From assembly GCF_000020525.1 (NCBI RefSeq), contig NC_011026.1:1-64000 (forward strand): a stretch of 64,000 bases of DNA. Direction: 5' to 3'. A model generated the notes under the pieces. That model saw nothing but the letters and a program-made list of their open reading frames with translations, was not told the DNA's origin and made no database searches. Origin of the DNA: Chloroherpeton thalassium ATCC 35110 (GTDB lineage: Bacteria > Bacteroidota > Chlorobiia > Chlorobiales > Chloroherpetonaceae). Shown in pieces: positions 48,062 through 57,359 of the stretch (position 1 is its first letter; each line of letters starts with the position of its first letter). Both the position numbers and the translations under genes were made by a program.

Positions 48062-50674
48062 TTACTTTTCTGTGGGCGCTTCTTTATTTTTTTCACCGCG
48101 ATTTTTCACCCAATCAAAGGCCAAAAATCCGAGCACGAGAACCAAGAAAATGTTGGAAAATAGCGCTAAGTATTTACCAATGGCAAATGAAGTCGGCTCA
48201 AATACAAATTTCACCTCATGCGCGCCAGCGGGAACAATCACGCCGCGAAAAGCAAAGTTTGTGCGGAGAATCTCGGTCTCATTCCCATCAATCAAGCATT
48301 TCCAGCCTGCCGGATAGAACACTTCGCTGAGAAAAAGAAAATGCTTGCCAGTCGTTTTTACCGCTAAATCCAGCTGATGCAGCCCGGAATTCGTGATTTT
48401 TAGATTTGTTTCGGCGCTTGGCGCATCAATGCCTTCAGGCGCTGGCGAGGAAAGAAAAGCCGTTTCACGCGGATTAAACGACGAGCTTTGAATCGCCTCG
48501 ATGATTTCCTTATCCGATTTCTGTTCGACATTTTTTACGAACCAAGCCCGAGGCGCCCAATTGTTGCGCTCCAAAATGGTCTTTGAGCCCGAAAAAACGA
48601 TGGTAAAACCAGGAATTTCTGCGGCGCGACTTAAAATTATGTAGCGCAAATTTAGCAAATCCATCATGGCTGGGCTGTTGTAGAACGACGGATGCTCGGT
48701 TGAACCGCCGCCAACCGTCGCGATTAAATCCTGATAAAGCTGCATTTTGGCCGCGTGATAACCGCCAACCGATTCCAGCTTGAAGTACGCATACCAGTTC
48801 GATTTTCTATCCGCAACCAGCGGCAAAATTCTAAACTTTTCGGATTCGGCTTTTTCTTGAAGAAACTTCACTTCATCTGTCGCTTGAAAATATTGCTGCT
48901 GCTCCTGAGCAGATTTTACCCCGTCGAGCAGTCTTGCATCGGCGCGCCAAAAATCCACGATCACCAGAAGCATCACGCCAACTTGAAACACCACCGCCGG
49001 CACTTTTCGCTCGATAAACATGAAAATGCCAACCAAAAGAAACATGGCAAGCATCATCGAAATGAAAAGGTCTGTCTTCATCATTTCAAAAATCGGTTGG
49101 CCAAACTGCGCAATCACATTGGGAACTTCGCGTCCGTAGCGAGCCAAAATTTGCTGACCGATGTCACTTTTCGATAGGCCTTCAAAGTAACTGGTTTTGC
49201 AACCGGACACGCCAACGACCGAAGCCAGAAAAAGTACCGACGAGCCAATGGCAGCAAAACGAAACGGCACGCGCTCGGATTCATTTTCATCAGCTGCCCG
49301 AACTTCAAACACCGCTTTCAAGCCATAACCCGCAAGCACACAAGCCGAAATTTCCAGCAAAACCAAAATCATCGATGGCGCACGAAATTTGTTGAAAAAC
49401 GGCAAATGGTTGAAAAGCGGATCGAATAGCAAGGGAAAATATTTTCCAAAAGAAATCAGCAACGCAAGCACGCCAACCACAGCAAGCGCCTGCACAAAAG
49501 CTTCTTTGCGATAATAGATCAGCCCAACGATGGCTAAAATGAGAATGCTCGCTCCAAAAAAGTTTGGCGAGTGCGTGAAAATTTGCGGTCCCCAATAGGT
49601 TTGATCGCCATAGCCGTAGTACGATGGCACAAAAAACGTGATCACTTCAGATGGAGCAAACGACCAGTTTGTGGCATAATCGTAGCTCAGACCAGTTCCT
49701 GAAGTGGGCTTGGAATCGGCAGATTCAGGCGCGAGTTCGGGATAGGTTTTGGTGATGCTCTCCGCCCCACGAATCGAGTGCGAGGAATATTCCATGACGG
49801 AAAGATAGGTGTCCGCCGACATGAGCACGCCAATTAAAAACGCAATCAGAAATCCAGCAGCACTTTGCAACCAACGCTGCACAGGCTCTTTTTTGGACAA
49901 AGTGGCGATCAATTCAAAAAGAAAATACGCGCCAAAAGCCATAACCGCGTAGTAAATCATTTGCACGTGTGTAGAGCGAACCAGCACGTGCAAAACCATC
50001 GCAAGCAATGCGCTATTCAAAAGAAATTGCTTCCAGCCTTCTTTTTGACGCAAACGTTCGGCAAACAGCAGCGCGTAAGGAATCATCGCAACGGCCACCA
50101 CTTTTGTATTGTGCCCAACCGTTACCCAAACCACCGAAAGCGTTGCAAAACTGCCACCAAAAGCGCCTACAAGCGATTGAAACGCCGTAGCCGATTTTTG
50201 CCGCAAAAGCGCATAAATGCCTGCGCCAAAAATGAAATAATACAGCACGATCCAACCGGCCTCTTTGCTCATGGGCAAAACAAATAGGCGAATTGCGCCT
50301 TGCCATAAAACATACAAAAAGTCAAAACTGCGATCGCCGGTTGCAAGCAAACTGCCATAAGACGGCATTCCGCTAAAAATGTAAGGAATCCAAAGCGGGA
50401 AGAGGCCTTCTTTTTTGGCTTCCTCCAGAAAAGTGCTGATGCTCAGCGAAGCGGTGTTATCGGGAACAAGAAAGACTTTTCCGCCGAAAAGAACCGGCCA
50501 AAAAAAGAAAACGATGGCGACCCATAAAAATCCTAATGCCAAAACATCTTCATATTTTTCTGGAATAAATGATGAGTCTTTTTGAAGTGGCTCACGAAGT
50601 GTTTTTTTGCCAAGAATGGCGCTGGATTTGGCTGATTTTTTATTGCGCGTGGCTTTCGCTGATGCTTTTGACAT
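48062..50674 (-). CDS. YfhO-like multi-pass membrane protein
   Basis: The 870-residue protein has a long hydrophilic N-terminus (about 60 residues), about 12 to 13 membrane helices, a large soluble region (about 590-820) and a final helix near the C-terminus. The Pro/Gly motif IPYIFSGMPSYGS and the architecture match the YfhO family, which belongs to the GT-C glycosyltransferase-like membrane proteins and is linked to wall or lipoteichoic-acid glycosylation in Firmicutes. Its substrate in this lineage is unknown. It appears monocistronic. Confidence 0.85.
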   Translation of the reverse strand: MSKASAKATRNKKSAKSSAILGKKTLREPLQKDSSFIPEKYEDVLALGFLWVAIVFFFWPVLFGGKVFLVPDNTASLSISTFLEEAKKEGLFPLWIPYIFSGMPSYGSLLATGDRSFDFLYVLWQGAIRLFVLPMSKEAGWIVLYYFIFGAGIYALLRQKSATAFQSLVGAFGGSFATLSVVWVTVGHNTKVVAVAMIPYALLFAERLRQKEGWKQFLLNSALLAMVLHVLVRSTHVQMIYYAVMAFGAYFLFELIATLSKKEPVQRWLQSAAGFLIAFLIGVLMSADTYLSVMEYSSHSIRGAESITKTYPELAPESADSKPTSGTGLSYDYATNWSFAPSEVITFFVPSYYGYGDQTYWGPQIFTHSPNFFGASILILAIVGLIYYRKEAFVQALAVVGVLALLISFGKYFPLLFDPLFNHLPFFNKFRAPSMILVLLEISACVLAGYGLKAVFEVRAADENESERVPFRFAAIGSSVLFLASVVGVSGCKTSYFEGLSKSDIGQQILARYGREVPNVIAQFGQPIFEMMKTDLFISMMLAMFLLVGIFMFIERKVPAVVFQVGVMLLVIVDFWRADARLLDGVKSAQEQQQYFQATDEVKFLQEKAESEKFRILPLVADRKSNWYAYFKLESVGGYHAAKMQLYQDLIATVGGGSTEHPSFYNSPAMMDLLNLRYIILSRAAEIPGFTIVFSGSKTILERNNWAPRAWFVKNVEQKSDKEIIEAIQSSSFNPRETAFLSSPAPEGIDAPSAETNLKITNSGLHQLDLAVKTTGKHFLFLSEVFYPAGWKCLIDGNETEILRTNFAFRGVIVPAGAHEVKFVFEPTSFAIGKYLALFSNIFLVLVLGFLAFDWVKNRGEKNKEAPTEK

Positions 50675-50896
50675 AAAATTAGCTGCGGTTCGGTTTTTTG
50701 GTAAATGGTAAAATTTACTAAACCCACATTAAACATAAAATGAATAAACGCAGGCCTGGCTCACACCGCTCGCGCTAACGCCCAAGCAACCCGTTTGCGT
50801 TAGAAAAGAAGAAATTGGGAGGAGACCGCGCACGAAAATCGCCGCCTATTTTTCATGCGCTCATGCTATTTCCGCGCAAGTTTTTCACAACAAAAG

Positions 50897-51775
50897 CTAA
50901 CCTTGATTTTTCGCATAAATCTGCGTTGTAGAAATCATGCCGTGACGCATTTTGCGCTGAATTTCCTCAAGCGAGAGTTTATCGCGTTCCAGCCAAAGTT
51001 TTGCCGCCGTGTGGCGCAAGCTATTTGCGGTGATGTTATCGCGCAAAACGCCAGCCACTTCTAACCAATGTTTAATTCGATAACGCATGGCGCGCGTTGT
51101 CATTCGCTGATTGCTAACGCGACGGCTATGACTGGCCAGCAACGGCGATGACTGGGTGACGTTTTCGCGGCGCAAAAGATAGCGCTCGATCTCTTGACCT
51201 AACGCTGCAGGCATTTCCACAATCTCGCTTTTTGATTTTTTCCCTTTGCCTTGCACAAATAAACGATAACCGCCAGCCGATTTTTGAAAATCCATCACAT
51301 TGGCTTTAACGAGCTCATGCTCCGACGCGGCGCATTCCAACATTAACCGAATGGTGATTAAATCGCGATGATCTTGGGGTTTTTCGGTCGCAAGAACGTT
51401 CAGCAACTTTTCAGCTTCGGCTTCGCTGAGCGTGCCTGCCGTGTGAGCAGTAGGCCGACGGTTTCCTTTCACTTTTTTGGCTGGATTGGTTGCCAATTTT
51501 CCTTTTGCCACCAAATAGTCGAGCAGCCGGCGAATCGAAGTCAAATAAGTGGAAACCGAAACCTGCGAAAGCTTCTTATACTGGGATAAATACAGCTTGT
51601 ATTGCTCAATATCCTGCGTGCGAAAGCGAAACCAGCTATGCGCCACCGTGTAATAGCGCTGAAATTCGCGAAGCGCCCGTTGATAGGTGCCACAAGTTTC
51701 CTCACTTTTATCTTTCAGATATTCTGAAAGAAACATCTGAATTTCATGCTCAAGCTCGCTGTGTGAAAAATGCAC
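50897..51775 (-). CDS. Tyrosine recombinase (phage integrase/Xer-like) lacking two catalytic residues
   Basis: The 292-residue protein has an N-terminal SAM-like core-binding domain (about 8-95) and a C-terminal tyrosine-recombinase domain. It keeps the beta-hairpin Lys region GKGKKSK, Arg254 in NSLRHT, His278 in MRHG and the nucleophile Tyr287 in TTQIYAK. Where XerC-type enzymes have GLRxSEL, it reads CAASEHEL (Ser151 at the first Arg), and the first catalytic His is Asn251. It may be inactive, need a partner, or be a DNA-binding relic. No phage genes, tRNA or attachment sites flank it. Translation starts at GTG 51775, after an AAAGG-containing stretch. Confidence 0.85.
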   Translation of the reverse strand: MHFSHSELEHEIQMFLSEYLKDKSEETCGTYQRALREFQRYYTVAHSWFRFRTQDIEQYKLYLSQYKKLSQVSVSTYLTSIRRLLDYLVAKGKLATNPAKKVKGNRRPTAHTAGTLSEAEAEKLLNVLATEKPQDHRDLITIRLMLECAASEHELVKANVMDFQKSAGGYRLFVQGKGKKSKSEIVEMPAALGQEIERYLLRRENVTQSSPLLASHSRRVSNQRMTTRAMRYRIKHWLEVAGVLRDNITANSLRHTAAKLWLERDKLSLEEIQRKMRHGMISTTQIYAKNQG

Positions 51776-51870
51776 TTTTACTTCAACCTTTATTTTTAAT
51801 GAACCGAAACGCGCTTCTGCATCCGATTTCGGCTATCACAAAGAAAATTCTTATGCCTTGTTACAAAATA

Positions 51871-51905
51871 AAAAAGGCATTATGAAAATATCACAATGCC
51901 TTTTT
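51871..51905 (-). terminator. Terminator of the TlpA-like gene
   Basis: AAAAAGGCATT (51871-51881) and AATGCCTTTTT (51895-51905) pair perfectly around a 13-base loop. On the reverse strand the hairpin comes 20 bases after the stop of the thioredoxin-like gene and ends in Ts. Confidence 0.8.
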
Positions 51906-51925
51906 AAAAACTTTTCTGGAGAAAC

Positions 51926-52480
51926 TTATTTTTTAAGCGCATCTTTAATGGCGGCCTCAAAAGCTTCTTTGCTGCGAGCGCCCACAAAATGACCGAGAAT
52001 TTCACCTTTGGTGCTAATCACAAAAGTGGTTGGAATGCCGCGCATGCCGCCTTCAATGAAACGCCCGTAGTCATCTGTAATGGCATTGTTACCCATAGCA
52101 ACCGGATAGTTAATGCCGCTATTTTCAACGAAACGCTTCACACGCTCCAACTGATCGCCAACGGCAACCCCAATAAAGGTGAAGTTTTCTCCGCCATATT
52201 CTTCTTGAAGCTCAATCATATCTGGAATTTCAGCGCGGCAAGGCGGGCACCAAGTCGCCCAAAAGTTCAAAATAACCGCTTTGCCTTTATAGTCAGATAA
52301 ACTTAATTTTTTACCATCGATGGTTTCCAAGTCAAAATTTGGGGCGAGCTTACCGTCATCTTTTAGCGCGATAGCTTGGCCGTTCATGGTAGATTCCGGC
52401 TGGTTCATGGTGTAGGCCGTAAATGCACCGGTTGCGATCATTAGCGCAAGTAACAATATGATTCCTTTTTTTTGCTTCAT
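51926..52480 (-). CDS. TlpA/ResA-like membrane-anchored thioredoxin
   Basis: The 184-residue protein has an N-terminal membrane anchor or signal peptide (KKGIILLLALMIATGAF) and a thioredoxin domain of the TlpA/ResA/AhpC-TSA type with the redox motif FWATWCPPCRAEIPDM, a cis-Pro in MRGIPTTFVIS, and the opening APNFDLETIDGKKLSLSDYK. These proteins reduce disulfides in the periplasm, often during cytochrome c maturation. No cytochrome genes are near. It has its own terminator. The gene is divergent from serB, 394 bases away. Confidence 0.92.
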   Translation of the reverse strand: MKQKKGIILLLALMIATGAFTAYTMNQPESTMNGQAIALKDDGKLAPNFDLETIDGKKLSLSDYKGKAVILNFWATWCPPCRAEIPDMIELQEEYGGENFTFIGVAVGDQLERVKRFVENSGINYPVAMGNNAITDDYGRFIEGGMRGIPTTFVISTKGEILGHFVGARSKEAFEAAIKDALKK

Positions 52481-52874
52481 ACTTTTTTGTGATGTTCAAA
52501 TTAATAGATGAAAATTTTGGATGCACCCAGTCTGACTGGCGTCAAGATAATATGGTTTAAATATCAAACTTAAAACAAAACTTCCGGCTTTTTTGACACG
52601 ATGATTTCCTAAAAAACACCCAGCCATTCTGCGGCGTTCATTTGCTGCACGCCAACATCGTCATAATTTTGTTGCGATTCCTCAAGTTATGGCCAGCGCT
52701 CACCATATTGCTGTCTGCTAATTTTTTTTATCTTGACTCACCGCAATTAAAAGAAATGTGTTTTTTCAAAATCGATCTTTTTAATCGGTTGGAAGCTGCC
52801 ATCAGTTGAAACTGAAACATCTTAAAAAATCTGCGCTTAGCCAATTGCTCAGCAAAGAAAAATAAACCACACCA
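52481..52874. other. 394-base divergent spacer with a possible gene remnant
   Basis: The spacer holds the promoters of the TlpA-like gene and serB. On the reverse strand, from about 52689 to a stop at 52609-52611, codons read LEESQQNYDDVGVQQMNAAE and then WLGVF before the stop. This looks protein-like but has no start codon at its beginning, so it may be the tail of a lost gene. No RNA gene or terminator was seen. Confidence 0.3.
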
Positions 52875-54086
52875 ATGAGAGAAATCATCCTTTTATCTTT
52901 TACGGGAGAAGACAAACCGGGGCTTTCCTCGTCCATTACCGAGATTTTAGCCAAATATCGAATCGACATTCTCGACATCGGGCAAGCCGTAATTCATAAC
53001 GCGCTTTCGCTTGGCATTTTGGCACAAGTTCCCAAGGAGTTCGAAGCCTCGCCTGTTTTAAAAGACATTCTGTTTCGCTCGCATCAGTTGGGCATACAGG
53101 TTCGATTTTATCCAGTTGAAGAAGCCACCTACGAAAACTGGGTTGCGCAGCAAGGCAAACCGCGCTACATCATTACCTTGCTTGCACGCAAAATCACGGC
53201 TGAGCATATCTCAAAAGTAACGGCCATTATCGCCGCCAATAACCTCAACATTGATCAAATTAGCCGACTTTCCGGTCGAATTCCATTGCAAGAAACGTAC
53301 ACCCAAACGCGCGCGTGCATTGAACTTTTCGTTCGCGGCGAACCGATCGATAAAAATAAAATGCGCGCCTCGTTTCTGGACATTACCGATGAGCTCGGCG
53401 TCGACATTGCATTCCAGGAAGATGACATTTTCCGTCGTTTCCGGCGGCTGGTTGGTTTTGATATGGATTCGACTTTGATTGAAGTAGAAGTTATTGATGA
53501 GCTGGCCAAAGCGGCAGGCGTGGGCGATAAGGTTTCGGCCATTACAGAAAAAGCCATGCGCGGCGAAATTGATTTCACTGAAAGCTTCAGACGCCGTGTA
53601 GGCCTTTTAGAAGGGCTGGATGAATCGGTTTTGGCTGGCATTGCCGAGCGGCTGCCCATCACCGAAGGCGCAGAGCGGCTCTTTGCCATTTTAAAAACGC
53701 TGGGCTTTAAAACGGCGATTTTGTCAGGCGGATTCACCTATTTTGCACGTCATCTTCAAAAACGGTTAGGCATAGATTACATTTACGCCAACGAATTGGA
53801 AATTGAAAACGGCAAAGTTACCGGTAAAGTTACCGGACAAGTCGTCGATGGAAAACGCAAAGCCGAATTGCTTCAAGAAATTGCGAAAAAAGAAGGGATT
53901 CGGATGGAGCAAGTGATTGCTGTCGGCGATGGCGCCAACGATTTGCCAATGTTAAGCGTGGCAGGACTTGGCATTGCGTTTCGTGCAAAGCCCATCGTAA
54001 AAGAATCTGCGGAACACTCCATTTCCACATTAGGCTTAGATGGTATTCTCTATTTGTTAGGTTTTAGAGATAGAGAAGTGGCATAA
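52875..54086 (+). CDS. serB: Phosphoserine phosphatase with N-terminal ACT domains
   Basis: SerB hydrolyses phosphoserine to serine, the last step of serine synthesis. The 403-residue protein has two ACT-like domains (about 1-80 and 98-175), likely for amino-acid feedback, and a HAD phosphatase domain: motif I VGFDMDSTLIE near 193-203 (nucleophile Asp in DxDST), motif II LSGGFTYFA, a Lys in KRKAELLQ, and motif III AVGDGANDLPML. The two-ACT plan is that of the longer SerB class found in mycobacteria and others. A hairpin terminator follows the gene. Confidence 0.95.
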   Translation: MREIILLSFTGEDKPGLSSSITEILAKYRIDILDIGQAVIHNALSLGILAQVPKEFEASPVLKDILFRSHQLGIQVRFYPVEEATYENWVAQQGKPRYIITLLARKITAEHISKVTAIIAANNLNIDQISRLSGRIPLQETYTQTRACIELFVRGEPIDKNKMRASFLDITDELGVDIAFQEDDIFRRFRRLVGFDMDSTLIEVEVIDELAKAAGVGDKVSAITEKAMRGEIDFTESFRRRVGLLEGLDESVLAGIAERLPITEGAERLFAILKTLGFKTAILSGGFTYFARHLQKRLGIDYIYANELEIENGKVTGKVTGQVVDGKRKAELLQEIAKKEGIRMEQVIAVGDGANDLPMLSVAGLGIAFRAKPIVKESAEHSISTLGLDGILYLLGFRDREVA

Positions 54087-54120
54087 TCAGCGAACCCGAT
54101 TCCAAAATAATCCCAATAAA

Positions 54121-54150
54121 AAAGGGCTTGCCGAAACAAGCCCTTTCCTT
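54121..54150 (+). terminator. Terminator between serB and glnN (bidirectional)
   Basis: AAAGGGCTTG (54121-54130) pairs perfectly with CAAGCCCTTT (54137-54146) around the six-base loop CCGAAA. Both sides are A/T-flanked: preceding AATAAA gives a T run on the reverse strand. It can serve both convergent genes. Confidence 0.85.
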
Positions 54151-54190
54151 ACAATTAAGGAGACATCACCAAAGAAAGAACATGAGAAAA

Positions 54191-56380
54191 TTAATATTTG
54201 AAGAGCAAGTCAATGTATTTCGGCATTGGCCATATTGAACCATCTACTTGACCCTCAAGTCTATCTACCACTTCGCGAACCGCGAGAGAAGTAGGAAGCA
54301 CTTCATAAGCACAGAACTTTGCTTTTGCTGTTTCGCCATCTTTGGTTTCCATTTCCTCAAGTTTCGCCTCAAGCGTAGCCGTGCGCTTCATGAGCAAGGA
54401 AATATCTTCAGCAATGGCTTTCAAATGAGCAGCTTGTTCTTTCAGAACATCTTCTGCTAAACCAAGATCTTTGCTGAGATGAGCAATGCTGCCATAAGCA
54501 TGGCCGAGCGTGCCTTGATATTTTACACAAGCAGGAATGATCATTGAATTGACCATCAAAATCATGGTGCGAACTTCAATATCGATCGCCTTGATGTACT
54601 GCTCAATGCGGATGTTGTAGCGAGAAGTGATTTCGTCTTCTGAAAGCACGCCAAGCGAGGTGAAAACACTGCGATTGCTCTCATCCAAAAGCATATCAAG
54701 CGCATCTGGTGTGTTTTTCAGATTCGGCAAGTTGTTCTTTCTGGCATATTCTTGCAACTCTTCGCTGTAGTTATCACCTTCGAAGCGAACGCCTTTGGTT
54801 TCTTTAATGGCTTTGCGAACGACTTCAAGAACCGCTGCATCTAATGCTTTGCCGCCGTCCAACTCAGCTTTGAGCGCATCGGCAACTTCGTTGATGGCTT
54901 CAGCCATAACGGTGTTGAGAACGGTGTTCGGAATGGCAATTTGCATAGAAGAAGGCACGGCTCTGAACTCGAACTTGTTGCCAGTAAATGCAAATGGAGA
55001 AGTACGGTTACGATCGGTTGAGTCTTTGCTCAGAACCGGCAAGTGAGAAAGGCCAAGGTTCAAGAATTGCTTTTCGCTTGCTTTGGTTACGCTGCCGTTT
55101 TCAATTTCGTCCAAAATGCGAGTGAGCTCATGACCAAGGAAAACGGTCATTACGGCTGGCGGCGCTTCATTTGCACCAAGACGATGGTCGTTGCCAACGC
55201 TTGCCACACCAGCACGAACCAAGCCACCACGCTTGCGAATACCCTTCAAAATGGAAACAAGGAAAAGCAAGAAGCTAAGATTTGATTCCGGTGTTTTGCC
55301 TGGCTCAAGGAAGTTTTCACCATCCACGCTGGCGATTGACCAGTTGTTGTGCTTTCCTGAACCGTTGATACCAGCAAATGGCTTTTCATGAAGCAAGAGC
55401 GCCAAACCTTTTCGGTCAGCCACTTTTTCCATGATTTCCATCACCAATAGGTTGTGGTCAGCTGAGATGTTAGTTTCACGGAAAATCGGAGCAATTTCAA
55501 ACTGATGCGGTGCAACTTCGTTGTGACGCGTTTTTGCTGGAATGCCAAGTAAGTAAAGCTCTTTCTCAACTTCTTCCATGAAATCGAGCGCACGATCCGG
55601 AATTGAGCCGAAATAGTGATCTTCAAGCTGCTGACCTTTCGGTGGCAATTGACCGAAAAGCGTGCGACCGCTCATAACGAGGTCTGGGCGCTGTTCATAA
55701 AGACTTTTGTCGACAAGGAAATATTCTTGTTCAGCACCAAGGTAGGTGGTCACTTTTTTCACGTCTGTTCTGCCCATCAAGCCAAGCAAACGAACTGAGG
55801 CATCGCTTAGTGCTTTGATCGAACGATACATCGGTGTTTTTTCATCAAGTGCTTCACCATTATAAGAAATGAACACGGTTGGGATGCTCAATGTGGTGCC
55901 ACTCGGCGTTTTCATCAAGAAAGCCGGGCTGGTTGGGTCCCAAGCGGTGTAGCCACGAGCTTCAAAAGTGGTGCGCATGCCGCCCGATGGGAAGCTGGAC
56001 GCATCTGGCTCTCCTTGAATCAACTGATCGCCAGAAAAACGCTCGATAACAGAACCATCTTTATCAATGCTGATAAACGCATCATGCTTTTCAGCAGTCG
56101 CGCCTGTCATTGGCTGGAACCAGTGGCAGTAGTGAGTTGCGCCATGATCAAGTGCCCATTCTTTCATGGCATGAGCGACAACGCCAGCAATTTCCGGAGC
56201 CAGTGCTTCTCCGGCTTCAATGGTTTTTTTCAATGAATAGAACACTTCTTTTGGAAGCTTTTCGCGCATCACATCCATGTTGAATGTCATGCTGCCGAAT
56301 GTGGAGGCAATTGATTTGTCGTGAACCGGTGCATTTCCATTCACTTTTGGTGCAGAGTCTTTTGGGCTGGTAGTTGCCAT
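54191..56380 (-). CDS. glnN: Glutamine synthetase type III
   Basis: GlnN makes glutamine from glutamate, ammonia and ATP. The 729-residue length and the sequence (FGSMTFNMDVMREKLPKEVF at the start, THYCHWFQPMTGATAEKHDA) identify the large GSIII class found in Bacteroidetes and cyanobacteria, rather than the 470-residue GSI. Catalytic-core elements include GAEQEYFLVD, EVAPHQFEIAP, NGSGKHNNWS and the nucleotide-site NRTSPFAFTGNKFEFRAVPS. The C-terminal 200 residues are helical, as in the class. An Lrp/AsnC regulator gene is 70 bases upstream on the same strand. Confidence 0.97.
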   Translation of the reverse strand: MATTSPKDSAPKVNGNAPVHDKSIASTFGSMTFNMDVMREKLPKEVFYSLKKTIEAGEALAPEIAGVVAHAMKEWALDHGATHYCHWFQPMTGATAEKHDAFISIDKDGSVIERFSGDQLIQGEPDASSFPSGGMRTTFEARGYTAWDPTSPAFLMKTPSGTTLSIPTVFISYNGEALDEKTPMYRSIKALSDASVRLLGLMGRTDVKKVTTYLGAEQEYFLVDKSLYEQRPDLVMSGRTLFGQLPPKGQQLEDHYFGSIPDRALDFMEEVEKELYLLGIPAKTRHNEVAPHQFEIAPIFRETNISADHNLLVMEIMEKVADRKGLALLLHEKPFAGINGSGKHNNWSIASVDGENFLEPGKTPESNLSFLLFLVSILKGIRKRGGLVRAGVASVGNDHRLGANEAPPAVMTVFLGHELTRILDEIENGSVTKASEKQFLNLGLSHLPVLSKDSTDRNRTSPFAFTGNKFEFRAVPSSMQIAIPNTVLNTVMAEAINEVADALKAELDGGKALDAAVLEVVRKAIKETKGVRFEGDNYSEELQEYARKNNLPNLKNTPDALDMLLDESNRSVFTSLGVLSEDEITSRYNIRIEQYIKAIDIEVRTMILMVNSMIIPACVKYQGTLGHAYGSIAHLSKDLGLAEDVLKEQAAHLKAIAEDISLLMKRTATLEAKLEEMETKDGETAKAKFCAYEVLPTSLAVREVVDRLEGQVDGSIWPMPKYIDLLFKY

Positions 56381-56450
56381 AATTCAAAAAAGTTTTGTTT
56401 ATGATTTATTACCGTGTTATAAGAAAACTGTGTTAGCTGAACTTGTCTAT

Positions 56451-56969
56451 TCAAAGTCTTTTGGTTGTAGTGCTCTCCTCAAACCTGATTTTTTCAATAT
56501 CCTTAAAGGCCTTTTCCGCTGGCACATTAAACGAATGCTTTAGCGTCGAAAGTACAAAACTTGTTTCTGTACCGATAACGCCCGGCCAGGATTGGATGCG
56601 CGCAAGCAGTTTTTCAAGTGAAGAAGTATTTTGTGTTTTCACTTTCAATAGATGCGAGCCTTCTCCAGTCACCGTATAGCACTCAAGAATTTCATCTTCC
56701 TTTTGAACGTGTTTGGAAAGCGCTGGGTAGTGTTTTGAGGATTCCATTCGCACACGAATGTATGAAGTAATGTCAAACCCTAACTTTTTCTCGTCGATTA
56801 AAACTGTATAGCCGGTGATGACACCTCGTTTTTCAAGCTTTTCAAGCCGTTCGCTGACCGATGGAATGGACAGCCCAACAGCTTCTGCCAGCTCATTGCG
56901 CCGAATCCGGCCTTGCTCGTTGAGCAAGTCCAGCAGCTTCAAATCAATTTTGTCGATGTGCCATGTCAT
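56451..56969 (-). CDS. Lrp/AsnC-family transcriptional regulator
   Basis: The 172-residue protein has an N-terminal winged helix (IDKIDLKLLDLLNEQGRIRR, GLSIPSVSERLEKLEKRGVI) and a C-terminal RAM/ACT-like ligand domain (YTVTGEGSHLLKVKTQNTSS). This class forms octamers and senses amino acids. Lying directly upstream of glnN with a 70-base gap, it is likely to control that gene and itself, probably sensing glutamine or another amino acid. This is positional inference. Confidence 0.93.
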   Translation of the reverse strand: MTWHIDKIDLKLLDLLNEQGRIRRNELAEAVGLSIPSVSERLEKLEKRGVITGYTVLIDEKKLGFDITSYIRVRMESSKHYPALSKHVQKEDEILECYTVTGEGSHLLKVKTQNTSSLEKLLARIQSWPGVIGTETSFVLSTLKHSFNVPAEKAFKDIEKIRFEESTTTKRL

Positions 56970-57093
56970 ATTTGTGTACTTGGTGATGTCGTAATGTAAT
57001 GTAATGCGTGAAAGCCTAAAACAAGCCCTTATAAAGTAAGGTAATATAATTGATGAATTGAAAAAAGTTAGGAAATAAGCCCCAATTTGCCAA

Positions 57094-57114
57094 ATACTTT
57101 CTACAATAAAGTAT
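57094..57114. promoter_or_regulatory. Palindrome upstream of lrp, possible operator
   Basis: ATACTTT (57094-57100) and AAAGTAT (57108-57114) form a perfect seven-base inverted repeat with a seven-base spacer. It lies about 125 bases upstream of the lrp start in the 390-base divergent spacer, which also holds a TAATGTAATGTAATG tandem next to lrp (about 56990-57004) and a TAAATTTG at 57185-57192 that could be a -7 promoter box for the gene at 57360. It could be a binding site for the Lrp-like regulator; this is only suggestive. Confidence 0.35.
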
Positions 57115-57359
57115 GATTTGCATCAAAAAATAGACCAAAGTGACTTTTTTGGTAAAATGCTTGGATTATAAGTGGCGGTTAGGGTAAATTTGCGCTAAGT
57201 TTCGTTTGTATCGTATTTTCGCTTAAAAATCTTCGTTTTTTGTTCAAAACTGTTTTCACGCTATGGCAGCTTTTTTCAACAGTGCCATTTTGAACAGCAA
57301 ATCAGGAAATTTTAGCAAGTTTATTCATTCAACATATTAGCGTTAAAGGAGATATCATT

